From NCBI GenBank assembly GCA_035578155.1, contig JAPWDM010000001.1, forward strand, positions 4,282,172 to 4,346,171: DNA of 64,000 bases. The letters are read 5' to 3'. The translations under genes were made by a program, and so were the position numbers. Under the pieces are notes generated by a model. That model ran no database searches. It was given only the letters and a program-made list of their open reading frames with translations, and was not told where the DNA came from. Numbering within the stretch: the first letter of the stretch is position 1; every line of letters begins with the position of its first letter. Origin of the DNA: Brachynemurus nebulosus (lineage: Eukaryota; Arthropoda; Insecta; Neuroptera; Myrmeleontidae). This document shows positions 1 through 11,393 of this stretch, piece by piece.

Positions 1-412
1 AAACGCTCCTGCTCATCGGTCAAAAGTTGTGCTTCAAGCAATTCGCAGCGCTGGATTCGAAATATTGGACCACCCACTATATTCTCTGGACTTACTTACT
101 TACTTATTCCCGAAATTAAAGGAACATATATCCGGGGGAAGAAAGTTGACGATGATGGTTTTGCGGTTATGGTTGCCGTAGAAGAGTTTTTTGAGAGTAA
201 AGGAAATGATTTTTTTTAAAGGAAGATATTCTAAATATATAGAATTCTAAATATATAGAATTGGAAGGAAATTAGGTAAAAAAATAAAATATTTTTGATT
301 GAATTTTCATATATTTTTATAGTGATTCCAAGAACTTTTTGATTCGCCCTCGTATGTTATGTCTTGTGATTATTTTGATGTGGTTATACAATCTTGTGAA
401 GCTTAGGGATGA
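1..412. other. AT-rich non-coding DNA with a short tandem repeat
   Basis: No coding signal is visible. An 18-bp unit (TCTAAATATATAGAATTC-like) is repeated twice at about 229..262. The first 100 bases are somewhat more balanced in composition but show no ORF worth calling. Confidence 0.5.
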
Positions 413-512
413 TTGCTAATTAATTTCATCAAAATAACTAATTATAAATATACCCTTTCCTTTTGCTAATTAATTTCATCAAAATAACTAATTATAAATA
501 TACCCTTTCCTT
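413..512. repeat. Perfect 50-bp tandem duplication
   Basis: The 50-bp unit beginning TTGCTAATTAATTTC occurs at 413..462 and again, identical, at 463..512. Perfect identity suggests a recent duplication, or an assembly artefact at a read junction. No coding content. Confidence 0.9.
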
Positions 513-683
513 TCCATCTATCGAAATCGTAATCGCTTGTTTGCGTTTAATATTTTGCTAATCTCCTTTTTCATTTGAGCTAGTGGTGTGGTGTGCTTCT
601 AGCGAATTTAGCGAATTACACAGCCACACAGAAATTTTTTTCTGAATTGGGGGATCACACTGTCATCTTCGATACAATTTTGA

Positions 684-1035
684 CCCACTGAATTCAAATC
701 TATCACCAAATTTGAGTCAGTACGTTTTAGTTTCGCAGAAGATACAAAAAGTCGTTAAAATAAACGCTATCAGCCAGATTTTTTCCATTTTACACAAAAC
801 TGAGACGTGCTAGCTCGAATCTGGTGATAGATTTGAATTTAACGCGTCAAAATACTATAGGATATAATATTCTAATACCCAGATCAAGAAAGAATATTTC
901 TCTGTTAGTTTTTGTGTGAAAAGATCTTAAAAAACGCTTGTTTTAACTTTTTTTTGCATTGTCTATAAAACTTAGTCATACTGGCGGAAATATGATAGCA
1001 GATTTGATTGAATTCAGTGGGTCAAAATGCTATAT
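684..1035. repeat. Inverted repeat pair with a third direct copy
   Basis: The stretch at about 685..722 (TTTGACCCACTGAATTC, then AAATCTATCACCA) recurs inverted at about 795..855 (TGGTGATAGATTTGAATTT, then GCGTCAAAAT). A partial third copy lies at about 998..1030 (GAATTCAGTGGGTCAAAAT). The arrangement resembles the end of a decayed TIR element. I could not find flanking duplications, so no class is assigned. Confidence 0.5.
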
Positions 1036-1045
1036 AGGATATGAT

Positions 1046-2066
1046 AGCCTGATCAACAGCCGACTATACCATAGGATCCTCTGATTAGAAACCTATTTAA
1101 CTAATATATAAGCTACACTAAAAAATAAGATTAAAAGTTTGGAGCCTTTTTTCTCGAAAACGGCTGGCTAGTGCATTTTACTCTTTTATTATGTTAACAC
1201 CTTAAAATGTACTATTAATATACGACGTTTCATCCCAAAATCAATTCCCCAACCCTCTTGTTAATTGAAAAAAAAAGGTTAGCCTTTACACAAAATGGAA
1301 ACATTCTCTCGTCTCTATTATTATGTATTCATTTTTTTACTTACGAGTTACGACCCAATTCAATCTCACAATCAGTAATATTTGCAACGTAGAATTAGTC
1401 ATCTTTTATAACAATTAAAATTATGTATTTGCATAGTGAAATACAACATATTATATTGATATGCCAATAAAAATTCAATAAAATTTAATTTTGTATTGCA
1501 ATTAACATTTATCAAATATCAACATAAAAAAATAAAAATAAAAAAATTGTATTTATTCCTATGTACTATTATATTTTTATTAATGTTTTACCAAGTAATT
1601 AACATTATAAATACATACAGACTACAGAGATACACATAATATGTACATACATAATTTTATTTTAATTTTTTGTTTCGTTGCTAAAGTAGTGATAACCTTT
1701 AAACAAATGTTCCTTAACCATTCACTTACAATCAACTTGAATAATTAAAATAAATTACTGTACTGATTACTTACATTGATTTAATTGTTGTTTTACAAAA
1801 ACATTACAGTACATATGTATGTATGTATGTTTGTATAAAAATGTGTTGGAATGTTTTTTTGTTGTTGACTCGGGAGCGGTTGCAGCGGTTATCATCGTCA
1901 GGCCGTACCTTATCAGTACATACTATTGAACTTTGACATCGATCGTCGTTGTCAATATCATCATCATAACGTCAAATACATATCTCCACGACTGTACGTC
2001 GTCCCGACGACATATTGTTATTATCACCGTCGCGGTCGTATAGACGGATATATACACATATACATA
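1046..2066. other. Anonymous AT-rich DNA
   Basis: No coding or transposon structure is seen, only scattered short ORFs expected by chance. A short (GTAT)n run lies near 1813..1830. At 1868..2045 composition is more balanced and rich in CG dinucleotides (CGTCGT, CGTCCCGACGA), but nothing recognisable is present. Confidence 0.4.
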
Positions 2067-2068
2067 TA

Positions 2069-3329
2069 CTGTAGACTCTCGTTAATTCAAACCTGCGATA
2101 ATTCGAAACTCTCTATAATTCAAAGGTATCACGAGTTCCCTACAAAATCTCTTTATATTTCAAACTAAAACAATACCGTAAAACCGTCTAGACCCGGACA
2201 CTTTTTTATATTTTTTGGTATAGTTTTGTTTATACATGTTTCCTTCATAGATATCACCAATAAAAGTATTACCATTAGAAAGAGCGTATATTATTTGTTA
2301 TATCCCTGACCCATTTGTTTCGTTATAAGTAAAAATAAAAAGAATAAAAAATAATTAGTAAGTGTCCGGGTCTACACCCCAAATCCGTCTTGACCCGGGC
2401 ACTTACTTAAATAAGGTAATAACATGCAAACTAACCTCTCCCGTCGGGTTTAGGGCAATGTTTTATATCGTCTGATGTCTTTGAACCTGTCAAACACTTC
2501 AAAATTTTTTGTGTGAAGGGAGAGGGGGCAATGCATAGTATGCCTCTCTATAAAGTAAACATGCGATATGACACCAGAAAGAGGCATAAACCGCGTAAGT
2601 CTGGGGGAATATTAACGTATGGACAGTGGGAGTTACAACTGGTCCGAATCGCGGCCATAGTGTAATAAACTGATGTGTCCGGGTCTAAACGGATATACAT
2701 ATATAGCATGTATTTTTTTATATATACATCGAATATAACTTCAAACATCATTAAATGATGCGCGATAAAATTCTGAACACATACATGTCAAAACTAAGAC
2801 AATATAACAATTATGACGAAAATTACATGCCTAAGTTAGACACACATTTTATTTCTTTGAAAAACTGTAGGATAGTAATCCAGTAAAATGAGATAGTAAA
2901 TGTTGAAATCAGTAGTTTTTATTGGTACAGCTGTTTAGAGGGTGTTTTTCTCTCTCTAATAACGTCAAGAACAAACGTTTATTGTTGCAGGTTAATATAG
3001 AAATTATTTAATTCGAAGATTGGTGCAAAGTGTCCGGGTCTAGACGATTTTACGGTACTTTTTTATACACTTGGTGATTCGAACGAAAAAATCATTGCTA
3101 CGTAACAAAACGGCGCGTTAATTCGAACTCATCGGCGTCAAACACTCGACAATTCAAAGTTGCCGAGAGAAAGAGACAGAAAGATTTTAAGTACATTTTG
3201 AGACAAGTTCAAGTTCATTCATCGCGAATGCTTAAAAAATTAAAATTGTTACCTGCGATAATTCGAACCTCTCTATAATTCGTAATATTTTAAGAGTCCC
3301 TCGAGTTTCGAATTAACGAGAGTCGACTG
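2069..3329. mobile_element. pogo/Tigger-like MITE, interrupted
   Basis: The ends are inverted copies: left CTGTAGACTCTCGTTAATTC, right (reverse complement) CAGTCGACTCTCGTTAATTC, each abutting TA (2067..2068 and 3330..3331). A CAGT..GACTCTCGTTAATTCGAA terminus with a TA target is characteristic of pogo/Tigger elements of the Tc1/mariner superfamily. Subterminal motifs such as ATAATTCGAA and CTCTATAATTC recur near both ends. The interior is a second TIR element (2176..3055). Without it the host element would be about 380 bp, too short for a transposase, so it is non-autonomous. Confidence 0.75.
2176..3055. mobile_element. Nested TIR element, TA target, CCGTAAAA..GTCTAGACCCGG ends
   Basis: The ends are near-perfect inverted repeats of about 30 bp (CCGTAAAACCGTCTAGACCC left; reverse complement of the right end CCGTAAAATCGTCTAGACCC), each next to TA (2174..2175, 3056..3057). 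The motif GTGTCCGGGTCTA, or its complement, occurs five times: near both ends, twice back to back at about 2362..2406, and at about 2672..2690. The back-to-back pair suggests two element ends meeting inside. No transposase ORF. Inserted in the pogo-like element. Confidence 0.75.
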
Positions 3330-3487
3330 TAGGTACATACACCTTACATATACATATGTAATACACTGCTTTAAATATTTTTATAACAAAATATTGCGAT
3401 GGGACACAAATAATTTTATTGTTAATCATATTCCTATTGTAAGGCTGCAAAATAATATATTATTCGTACAGGTTGATTCAGGTAGAC

Positions 3488-3821
3488 CAATGGTGTCCAA
3501 AGTGGTCTGCATATATTAACCCCCAGGTGTCGATAGTCACTTTGAAGGGGTCCACGTTGACGGAGGAAACAATTGGAGGTCCGTGAGATATAAATGGGCG
3601 TCGATACAGTAGAGTATACTCTATAGACAGTAATATAACGAGATAGGTTGTTTTGCTTGCCCTAGAATGAGATGCTGGTGACTGGTGACCTTTTTTTTTC
3701 CTCGCCACCTTGTCTTTTTCCGAGTTATATTTTCGAAAGTTGAATTTGTAAAGGGAGTCTATCTGAAACCGAAAACCATGGCAAGTGGTCTACGAGATAA
3801 ATAAGTTTGGGGACCACTATG
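3488..3821. mobile_element. hAT-like MITE (family shared with 20518..20813)
   Basis: Left end CAATGGTGTCCAAAGTGGTC; right end, read inverted, CATAGTGGTCCCCAAACTT. Interior blocks are shared with 20518..20813: the GGAGGTCC(G/A)TGAGAT(A/G)TAAATG block and the GTTATATTTTCGAAAGTTG block near the right end. Flanking octamers AGGTAGAC and AGGTGCAC match at 6 of 8 positions, so the right boundary may be off by one or two bases. No transposase coding; the small ORFs here are incidental. Confidence 0.65.
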
Positions 3822-3829
3822 AGGTGCAC

Positions 3830-5335
3830 TGTTCATTAAACGTTGACAAACTTCTGAAGTTACTAGTTCCCAGCTACACCGGAAATAAATACGATTTTAG
3901 AGATGGTACACGTCATTATACAGGAAAGAAAATTCGATGGTACATTCAATTTGTACCTCAGTTTCTTAAGAATACTCTTTAGCTAAATTTACCAGTTTGT
4001 GAACTGTCTTAATTTAAAATTTTTGCCATTTTTTCGCCGGGAGCAATTTATGCTCAAATACGCCCTCTCAAAAGTTCATTTTCCCTCAAAAACATACGTA
4101 ACAAGCAGAAACAAATGGGAAAAGTCTATTTGTTCCAAAAAATATAGTTCACGAGCAAAAAAAAATCCGACTTTTTGAATAAAAATATTATCTATGAGTA
4201 ATGGGCCTTGATAATTGTGACAATTATTATTCTCCTCTCTTGCACTTTTCCCTGATATGCCCATTCCCTGTTTATTGCCAAAAGCCTGAAGCAACTGCTC
4301 CACCTGATCCTTTGTAATTACGCATTTGTTTATATTGAGCTTCTCTTCTTAGCGTGTAGGTGATAAAAATGAAAATTAATACATCTAAAATTATTACTAG
4401 TGTCCTCCCTCCCTAGCTGTCTGTATTTTCCCTAAACTTTTTGAGTGTCGAAATAAGTTAAATATTTATTATTAGTCCTAGCGATCAAAAAGAAGCCTCG
4501 TTTAAAATCCCCGTTCAGTTTGATTGAATGAAGAATTAAGTAGCACATGTTGACACTACAAAATGACAAAATCTTGAGTTTCTTGTCCCATCATTAACAA
4601 TTAGAGTTTGTTAATATTTGTGTAATAAATATTTTTTTATCATTATCATTAACAATTATTATTATTCTTGCTAATATTAATATTGAACTTTAGGCAACCT
4701 CAACACATTCAAGAAATTATTTCCGTATTTACATATATTTATAATTTTTATATTCAAGGGTTTTTGTCTTCTTAGTAAACATAATTTATCAAACAATTTT
4801 TATAGTTTCTTTTTAATTAAATATTTTTTAAATTTTTACTATTGATATGTTGTCCTGTACCTATATTTACTCTTCAAAAGTACTAACTCATTTTAGGCTT
4901 CATTTCATTAATCAATGGAGTCTTTAGAAACCTTTCTACTTTAAATATGTGCTTTGGTGCAGTCTTTGAAATTTTTGTAAATTGAAACAAATTTTACCAA
5001 TTGGTTTACATATTTCTTTCATTAAGACATACATATTACATATATCTAGAGAAATGTCATGTCGATTCCATTCAAATCATTTGACAGTATATTAAAATAC
5101 TTTAACTGTTATTTTTAGAGACCATCACAAACGCTTATTCGTACGATGTGTCCATTCATTGAATTTTTGTTTGAGACACAGATGTAAACAGAAAATCTAG
5201 ACACGTACGTACCTACACTTCAGACACAAAATAATCGGGGACACTTTGTATTAAAAGTTATTGAAAAAAATTCATAGTTCAAGGAAATCATTTCTTGCAA
5301 CGAGTAAATATTTTTTGATACTGTTAAAATCATCA
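3830..5335. other. Anonymous AT-rich DNA
   Basis: Long A/T-rich stretches with no ORF, repeat pair or RNA signature I can support. Confidence 0.4.
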
Positions 5336-5344
5336 GGAATCATT

Positions 5345-5520
5345 TTTAGGACCGCGGCCGTGGAGAGATATCCTAAGGGTAAACTATCCATTTTATAAAT
5401 CAGTTTTATTAGGGTCAGAATTAGGTATAGAAATAGAGTTGGTGTGCTAGGCCAGGTTCTTTTTGAGACTCGGGCTTCGGGATTACAACCCTGACGCTCC
5501 CTCTCTTAACGGGCCTGATT
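5345..5520. repeat. Dispersed repeat, copy 1 (partner 38945..39075)
   Basis: The stretch with GGGCTTCGGGATTACAACCC and CTCTTAACGGGCCTGATT is echoed at 38990..39075 by a diverged block (GGCTCCGGGACCTAAACCCC, CTTATCGGGCG). It is a non-coding dispersed repeat of unknown class. Confidence 0.5.
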
Positions 5521-5934
5521 GTTTCTTTGAGTTACAAAACTTTTTTCTTGCATACTTTTGGGAGAACATTTACAAAAATATTGGGTAGGTTATGTGATTT
5601 TGTTGAGAAGTGTACTTGTATGTCAAAAATAAATATGTTCATAACTGAAATATTCTTTATCAAAATTATCAATTATTTAATTGTGTTAAGTAAGTCTTTC
5701 AGTAGGTGCTTATATTATTAGTTAAGTACTTTAAAAATTTTCTGAATATATATTTTAATAATCTGATAGGAGCAGTAATAGCTAATACGTATGAAAAATG
5801 TGCTTACTAAAATTGTTTCTAACACTCTTGTAGCCTGTTGTTTAATAAAACAAATAAATATACTTGATTTTGCCAATTTTTTATTAGCCATTGTTACTTA
5901 ACCTTTATTGTAAATTTTATATTTAGGTATAGGT

Positions 5935-6150
5935 ATGGTTCATTTCAGTTAAATTTAACCATGCTTCGTCACTTTGAATTTAAATAACTTCCATTTTCTT
6001 GGCTTTATCTCTTTTATTATTGCATTTATGTAAATTTTAAATTTGCGGTTTATTTTTAGAAAAGAATAGAAGATTGATTTGTTTCGAATATAAGAATTAT
6101 TTAATTTTTTAACGAAAACTCATGATCAATTGTATCTGAACTGAGGTATA
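5935..6150. repeat. Dispersed repeat, inverted relative to 37265..37500
   Basis: This stretch is, in reverse complement, closely similar to the left part of the TIR element at 37163..38459. Shared stretches include TTGGCTTTATCTCTTTTATT, GAAGATTGATTTGTTTCGAA and ACTCATGATCAATTG, in the expected order. It appears to be an internal fragment, since no element end is visible here. Confidence 0.7.
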
Positions 6151-6584
6151 TGTATTTATTTTGAGTAGACCAAAACACGTTGTTAATTCATTCAGAACAA
6201 TAAAATATAATTTCTAATTTGTAATAGCAAATATATATTTGTTTATTTATAATTTAAAAACAATTAATTCTTTATTTACATTAGCTTATTAGTTATTGCT
6301 ATTCCTAAATCAGCAAGGACAAATTATTAGTATTGCTACTGTTGGGCTATTATTGTCAGTAGCTTAAATGCAAACTTAGTCAGCATAAAATTCAGATTTG
6401 CCCTTTTGATAACTTTTTCAGTTACAAAATCATCACAGCAGTTAATTATTAATTTATTACTGCTGGTGTTAGGTAATACGAAAAATTGCAAATCAAAAAG
6501 TTATCTGCATGCATATAGTTAGTATGTACAGTTGATGTTATCAGAGTTTGCTGGAAATAGTTAAATAGAGGAGTGAAGTATAAT

Positions 6585-6790
6585 AGTGGCTGGGAAGTGG
6601 TCAAGCGTGCTTAAGCACTGACACTTGCGGGCTGGTAGATCGAGAATTCGAATCCCGTGACCGGCTATGCTCGTAAAGGTTTTCTGCAGTTTCACTTCAT
6701 AATTCCAAGTAAATGTCGGCGAAGACGGCTGCAGACGTATACCTACCGACGTATTTCTAGTCCTCAAATGCCATTTTCTTTGTCTTCCAC
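6585..6790 (+). mobile_element. tRNA-derived SINE, copy A
   Basis: A box-A-like TGGTCAAGCGTGCTTAAGC is followed by a box-B-like ATTCGAATCCCG, giving a tRNA-like head. The body (CTCGTAAAGGTTTTCTGCAG, then GCTGCAGACGTATACC) is shared with an inverted copy at 58025..58240. RNA polymerase III boxes plus a shared non-tRNA body in two copies define a SINE family. Exact ends and target duplication were not resolved. Small ORFs across it are artefacts. Confidence 0.75.
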
Positions 6791-7137
6791 TTCAATAGAG
6801 TTAGAAAAATAATGATGTAGGTGACATCTGTTATAAACCGTTATCTGAAAAACGGACGTAAAACTTTATTATTTTTATTGTTAAAATTATAAACATACTT
6901 TAATATATTCAAGTGAAATAAGAATAGGTCCAATGTAGAATAAAATCTGCAAATTCTACTGACGCGAACTATACTTGTAGTAGTTTTAAATGGATATGAA
7001 TTACTACTGACAAAATAAAATTTAAAATCTAAACTCCTTCCAAAAATAGGCTACAGAGCTAATATTTCTTTAACAATATTACTTGACGTGAAAATATTTT
7101 TCATCAAAAATCAAAATTTCCACTCGCGTTTTACATT

Positions 7138-7335
7138 TTAGAGGTTCCGTGTCTATCTATCAGCCTGAATGTCCGTTTGTTAGTCCGTCCGTCTGTAGGT
7201 ACGTGTCCATAACACTTTCAACCACAAATGACTTCAAAACTTCAAAAAATTTTCAGAAGCTTATGCGGTTTGGTCTTTACGTAGTCCAGTGTGAATTTTA
7301 TCGTAATTGTGAATTCTGTTAAATGCTGATACCTT
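7138..7335 (+). repeat. Dispersed insect repeat with (TCCG/TCTG) tract, copy 1
   Basis: The order is GAGGTTCCGTGTCTATC, a TCCGTCCGTCTG tract, then AAAATTTTCAGAAGCTTATG and GCGGTTTGGT. The same blocks occur in the same order at 30030..30275 and in part at 18315..18490. Repeats of this style (GTTCCGTA followed by GTCTGTCCGTCC) are widespread in insect genomes. Non-coding. Confidence 0.65.
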
Positions 7336-7465
7336 ACTAGCTATTTATTAATTTGCAAGGTAATGCAAGGATTATTCTTGGTAATGTATTTTTCGCAAAT
7401 TTTAAACATTTCGTTAGAAACGATTATCCGGAAAATGTTCTGGGTAACTAGTTCAGTGTATAATA

Positions 7466-8625
7466 TAAGGTACCTAAGGCAATTAAGGCCCACCTAAGCA
7501 AAATATGCTTATTATTTATATATCTTATAAAATATCAAAAATATAGTATTTAATTATAAAAATTTACTTATTTTTTGATAAAAATTCCTAAAAAAATTAA
7601 TGAATTATACAAGTCAAAAATTTGATTTTAAAAAGTGTCTGCAATTGGGCCTTATTTCCGACTGGTGTAGAAAATAAGGCCCACCTATTACAACTGCCTG
7701 AAATAGTACATTTATTATTTTTTTTTTTAAATTAATTGGGGGATTTTAATTACTTTAAGAATAACTTGAACTTGAAAATACTTTAAGAATAACTTGAACT
7801 TATATATCAAAATATTTTGTTATTTTTACACGTTCAAAAAAGTTTTGAAAATCCTTGAATCCCGCTTGACTGCGTGACTCTTATTGAAAACAACAATAAA
7901 AAAAATTACCTAAGTCATTATTTTTAATTTTTAACTTTTTTATCATATTTTTCGCATAAGTCAAGTACTAGGTGTTTGAATATATTAAGTCGAAATAAAT
8001 AAATATTAAATCTAAGAGTTCTTCTTAGAATTCCGAATCAAAATTAAATGTACTTAGTTTTTTGTCCTTTTTCCTTTTTGTTATTTTTATATTAGAGTAA
8101 CTACAGTAATTTAAGGTTGTGCGTCTAATTTTGCTTCATTTGTTAATGACTTCAGACCTGTTTTAATTGATTTGACTTTGTAGTGTTTGATTTTAATTGT
8201 GTTGGTAATAAAGCCCAAACAAAATTTGCATGGGCCTTATTATCAACATGTCAATATTTATGCTTATATACATTTTATATAAATACTTTAGAAATCAACT
8301 AAATTAATTGATGTAAAACTTAAAGAATATTAATTTTTTTCAATTTTGATAACAATTTGAAAGAAACATACCTTTCAAAAATCATTAATATAACACTCAC
8401 AATGTGCACAATTTTTATATCAACGAATGAAAATGTAACCTCTAAATTTGTTTGTTAAAATATGACATGAGTTTGTTACTCTGAGTAGCTAAACTTTTGT
8501 ATCTGGTTTTGAAATGATTGAAAGTTCATTTTAAACTTGTTGATAAGTTAGAGAACTTTTCTTGGTAAGAAATATAGCTAATGGGCCTTATTACCCGCTG
8601 GGCCTTAAATGCCTTAGGTACCTTA
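7466..8625. mobile_element. TIR element with AAGGCCCA repeats, TA target
   Basis: Inverted ends TAAGGTACCTAAGGCAATTA and TAAGGTACCTAAGGCATTTA (about 17 bp perfect) lie next to TA (7464..7465, 8626..8627). The motif AAGGCCCA or TGGGCCTTA recurs near both ends and inside (about 7485, 7649, 7677, 8242, 8582, 8600) in both orientations. The element is 1160 bp with no transposase ORF, so it is a non-autonomous DNA transposon. Superfamily is uncertain; TA fits Tc1/mariner-type integration. Confidence 0.75.
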
Positions 8626-8639
8626 TATGTAAATTAATT

Positions 8640-8830
8640 TCTTCTGGAATTGTGAAGCGTTTATCAAAAAGTGGACCATGGTATCGTTTACGTAAACTAG
8701 TGTCCTCAAAAATAGGAATTAAACTAGGTCAACGAATCACTCGTTTCGTACATGTTTTTGAAAATGACAACTGTACCTTGTATACTCGAGTGCGTACTAC
8801 GGAAAAAAATATTTATTTTTGAATTGCATT
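8640..8830. repeat. Dispersed repeat arm, inverted relative to 10365..10445
   Basis: The block TCCTCAAAAATAGGAATTAA followed by ACTAGGTCAACGA is matched in reverse complement at about 10395..10430. The two arms flank the hAT element at 9201..10222. This suggests either an older fold-back or TIR element interrupted by that insertion, or two independent copies. A short ORF across it is not convincing. Confidence 0.5.
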
Positions 8831-9200
8831 ATATATGCTACTGTGTAATTATATGAATACTATTAAATGCAATTAATTTTCATTTATATATTTTTGATTT
8901 TATTAGTGAACGTTTATATAGTTTGGAATTTATTTATTTTATAATTTATAAAATTTACAAAAATATACAACGTTCAGTGGTGGAATTACATAATTTATAA
9001 AAGTTACAAAAATATACAAAAGTGGTGAAATTATATAATTTATAAAAATTACAAAAATATGTACCCTAATTTCAATTTTTTTATACAAATTTATTCACTG
9101 TCTGAAATTTCTTATAGCAAAACTTATGCGTCAGAAAATAAACTAAAATTTAAATATTATTGAATATTTGTACCTAATATCGCACCCCAGTGGACTAGGT

Positions 9201-10222
9201 CAGTGTTTTTCAACTTGTGGGTCGCGACCCCCTGGGGGGTCGCGAAACCTTTTAAAGGGGGTCGCAGTTACTTTAACAATAAAACCACTCTAGTTCAATA
9301 TATAATATGTATTTAATAAAGAAAAGGTTAATTAAAGGTTACATTAATGTGACGGTTTCATACTTTCGCTTGATAAAATTTCAAAGCAAATAACTGCGGC
9401 TTATTTTCAATAATAGTAAATCCGAGTTTTAAATAATTGTGTTCATATAGACGCCTTTTCTTTGTTTTGTTTCATTATTCTCATTGGAACTTGAAGTTGA
9501 CGGTTGTGCACGTCTTTCCAGAAACTCAGGGCCGAACCTACAGTTGTTACGAGGGGGGAAAACTTTGCTGTTGGCGCCCTCCCCGAGAAAAACACCATAT
9601 TAAACATTTTGGTGCACCGATATTTTTTAAATTTTCCTCTGCAAAAAGTAAGTGACGAGCAAAAAAAAAAAACGTTTAATTCACCGTTTTGGCGTCCCTA
9701 AAATCTTGCAGGGGGGCACGTGCCCCCGTTGCCCCCTTAGATTCGGCCCTGCAGACCCTCATCCATTTTCAGTAATTACAACGAGCACAGAATTTTGCGT
9801 ATTAAAAAATAAAAGACAGTGAGCAATTACTAAACAAACAACAAGTCAATTCAATAAATTTAAACACAATTCGCAAAGCGAATTCACAATTCAAAGAAAT
9901 CAAAAGTGTTATCCTTTACTCGCCTGATGCTTCACGCAGCGCTCATCACATAGCGCTATATCTCGCTTATATAAGTCACACGCGCGTTCAAAAGCTACTA
10001 TAAGTCGTCAACTTCGATGTTTTGTTTGTATTCAATTGACACCTAACTGAAAATAATCAATAATGTTAAACGGCTTCGATATTTACAACATAAAATAAAA
10101 TAAAAGTTAGAAATAGAAATAGCAGGGGGTAGGGGTCGTAAAATATATTTCTATACTAGGAGGTCGCGAAATATTTTTCGATACTAGGGAGGTCGCGCCA
10201 CGGAAAAGGTTGAAAAACACTG
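9201..10222. mobile_element. hAT-like element, 1022 bp, perfect 8-bp duplication
   Basis: The ends are inverted: left CAGTGTTTTTCAACTTGTGG, right (reverse complement) CAGTGTTTTTCAACCTTTTC, with 14 identical bases. The octamer GACTAGGT is present at 9193..9200 and 10223..10230. CAGTG..TTCAAC-type ends with 8-bp duplications are diagnostic of hAT. Subterminal G-rich tracts (GGGTCGCGACCCCC, GGAGGTCGCG) recur at both ends. No intact transposase is present. A second hAT-like MITE sits inside at 9527..9751. Confidence 0.9.
9527..9751. mobile_element. hAT-like MITE nested in 9201..10222
   Basis: Inverted ends CAGGGCCGAACCTACAG and CAGGGCCGAATCTAAGG, flanked by CAGAAACT (9519..9526) and CAGACCCT (9752..9759), matching at 6 of 8. 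It carries G/C-rich tracts GAGGGGGGAA and GGGGGGCACGTGCCCCC. Another probable member is 54190..54433. The short ORFs at 9437..9701 are not real genes. Confidence 0.8.
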
Positions 10223-10364
10223 GACTAGGTCATAAAATTTATTGGCACACGTTTTCATAAGAAATATGCATTAATAACTTAAAAAAGGAGGTGGAGTATG
10301 CACTATTAGTTCAGGTACTGTTTTCAAAAAAAGTGCTTTCTTTTTTTATTATATTTTATTTTAA

Positions 10365-10445
10365 GGGGTTGTCCACGTGATTTTTTTTCAGAAAGAGGTT
10401 GACCTAGTTTAATTTCTATTTTTGAGGAATCTATAATATCAGTTT
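10365..10445. repeat. Inverted partner of the repeat at 8640..8830
   Basis: Contains GTTGACCTAGTTTAATTTCT followed by ATTTTTGAGGA, the reverse complement of the arm near 8700..8735. A GTCCACGTGATTTTTTTTCA block precedes it. Non-coding. Confidence 0.5.
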
Positions 10446-10810
10446 TAATATCGCGAATGGATAATGAATATTATGTTTTAATTATTTAAAACTGTAGGTG
10501 TTAGTTTAACCAATTGTGTATATGAATTTAACAAAAGTGCGCATATAATTACATACTAACAATTATTATGTACATACATTATAATATAAGTATTTATGAT
10601 AATTTGGCTATTGTTTTATATCAAACAATTTAAATTTAAGTTAATTAGTATATCATTATTATTATTATTATAAATTTTTTCTTTCCAATAGTTAAAATTC
10701 CAATTGGTTAATTCATATTTATTTATTTTCATTAATTTATATGACCTTGTCCTTATCTAGGATCGAACATTGACATTTAATATACGTGTACATACATACA
10801 TACATACATA

Positions 10811-11053
10811 CACTACCGCTCAAAAGTATTTGGCCCGTCACAAAAAAGGCATTTTGTAAAAGTTTGAATAAATGAAACGATTTCGTAGTATGTAATTGTA
10901 TTTATTTATTAGCAATTATTTGAACTCATACCCCGTCTTTTATAAATATAAATACAAACAACGACACTAACGAAATAGTTTTAGTAGATGTACATATTGT
11001 TTATGAAGATATAAAGAAGTATGAAGGTGGCCAAATACTTTTAAGCGGTAGTG
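10811..11053. mobile_element. Tc1-like MITE, 243 bp
   Basis: Inverted ends CACTACCGCTCAAAAGTATT and CACTACCGCTTAAAAGTATT (19 of 20 identical, continuing TGGCC) are bounded by TA at 10809..10810 and 11054..11055. CACTACCG.TCAAAAGT is a typical Tc1-family terminus. No transposase, so it is non-autonomous. The left end touches a (CATA)n microsatellite at about 10793..10810. Confidence 0.85.
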
Positions 11054-11315
11054 TATATACATATGTATATGGATATTTTATATCATAATTGTTATGTATA
11101 TTTCGATATTAAGAATTATATGTATTGTAATCTAGCAACAGAGTACATATGTATATTGAAAGTTAATGGCTTTATTTCATTTACCCCAAACATTACTGGA
11201 GTAATGTTTTTTTTCTTAATTACGTCCAACATATAAGTCCATTCAATTAATAACACGTATAAAATATTATTTATCTATTTATTTATATATTCACCTTAGT
11301 TTAAGAATTGTATTA

Positions 11316-11393
11316 CTTGAACCAAGGATCTCCTGGTAGCTAGCCAGGTGTTCTACTCCCTAGACCACAAGATTCTAACCATTCAATCACGTA
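11316..11393 (-). mobile_element. tRNA-Ala-like sequence, probable SINE head or tRNA pseudogene
   Basis: Read on the minus strand, TGGTCTAGGGAGTAGAACAC is a box-A-like D-arm. CCTGG-CTAGCTA-CCAGG is a perfect 5-bp anticodon stem with a 7-nt loop, anticodon AGC (Ala). GGTTCAAGTAA is a box-B-like T-loop. The 3' side of the T stem does not pair, so it is not a functional tRNA. Confidence 0.55.

Noticed and set aside
11316..11393. Functional tRNA-Ala gene
   Set aside because: The anticodon stem is perfect, but the T stem and acceptor do not pair.
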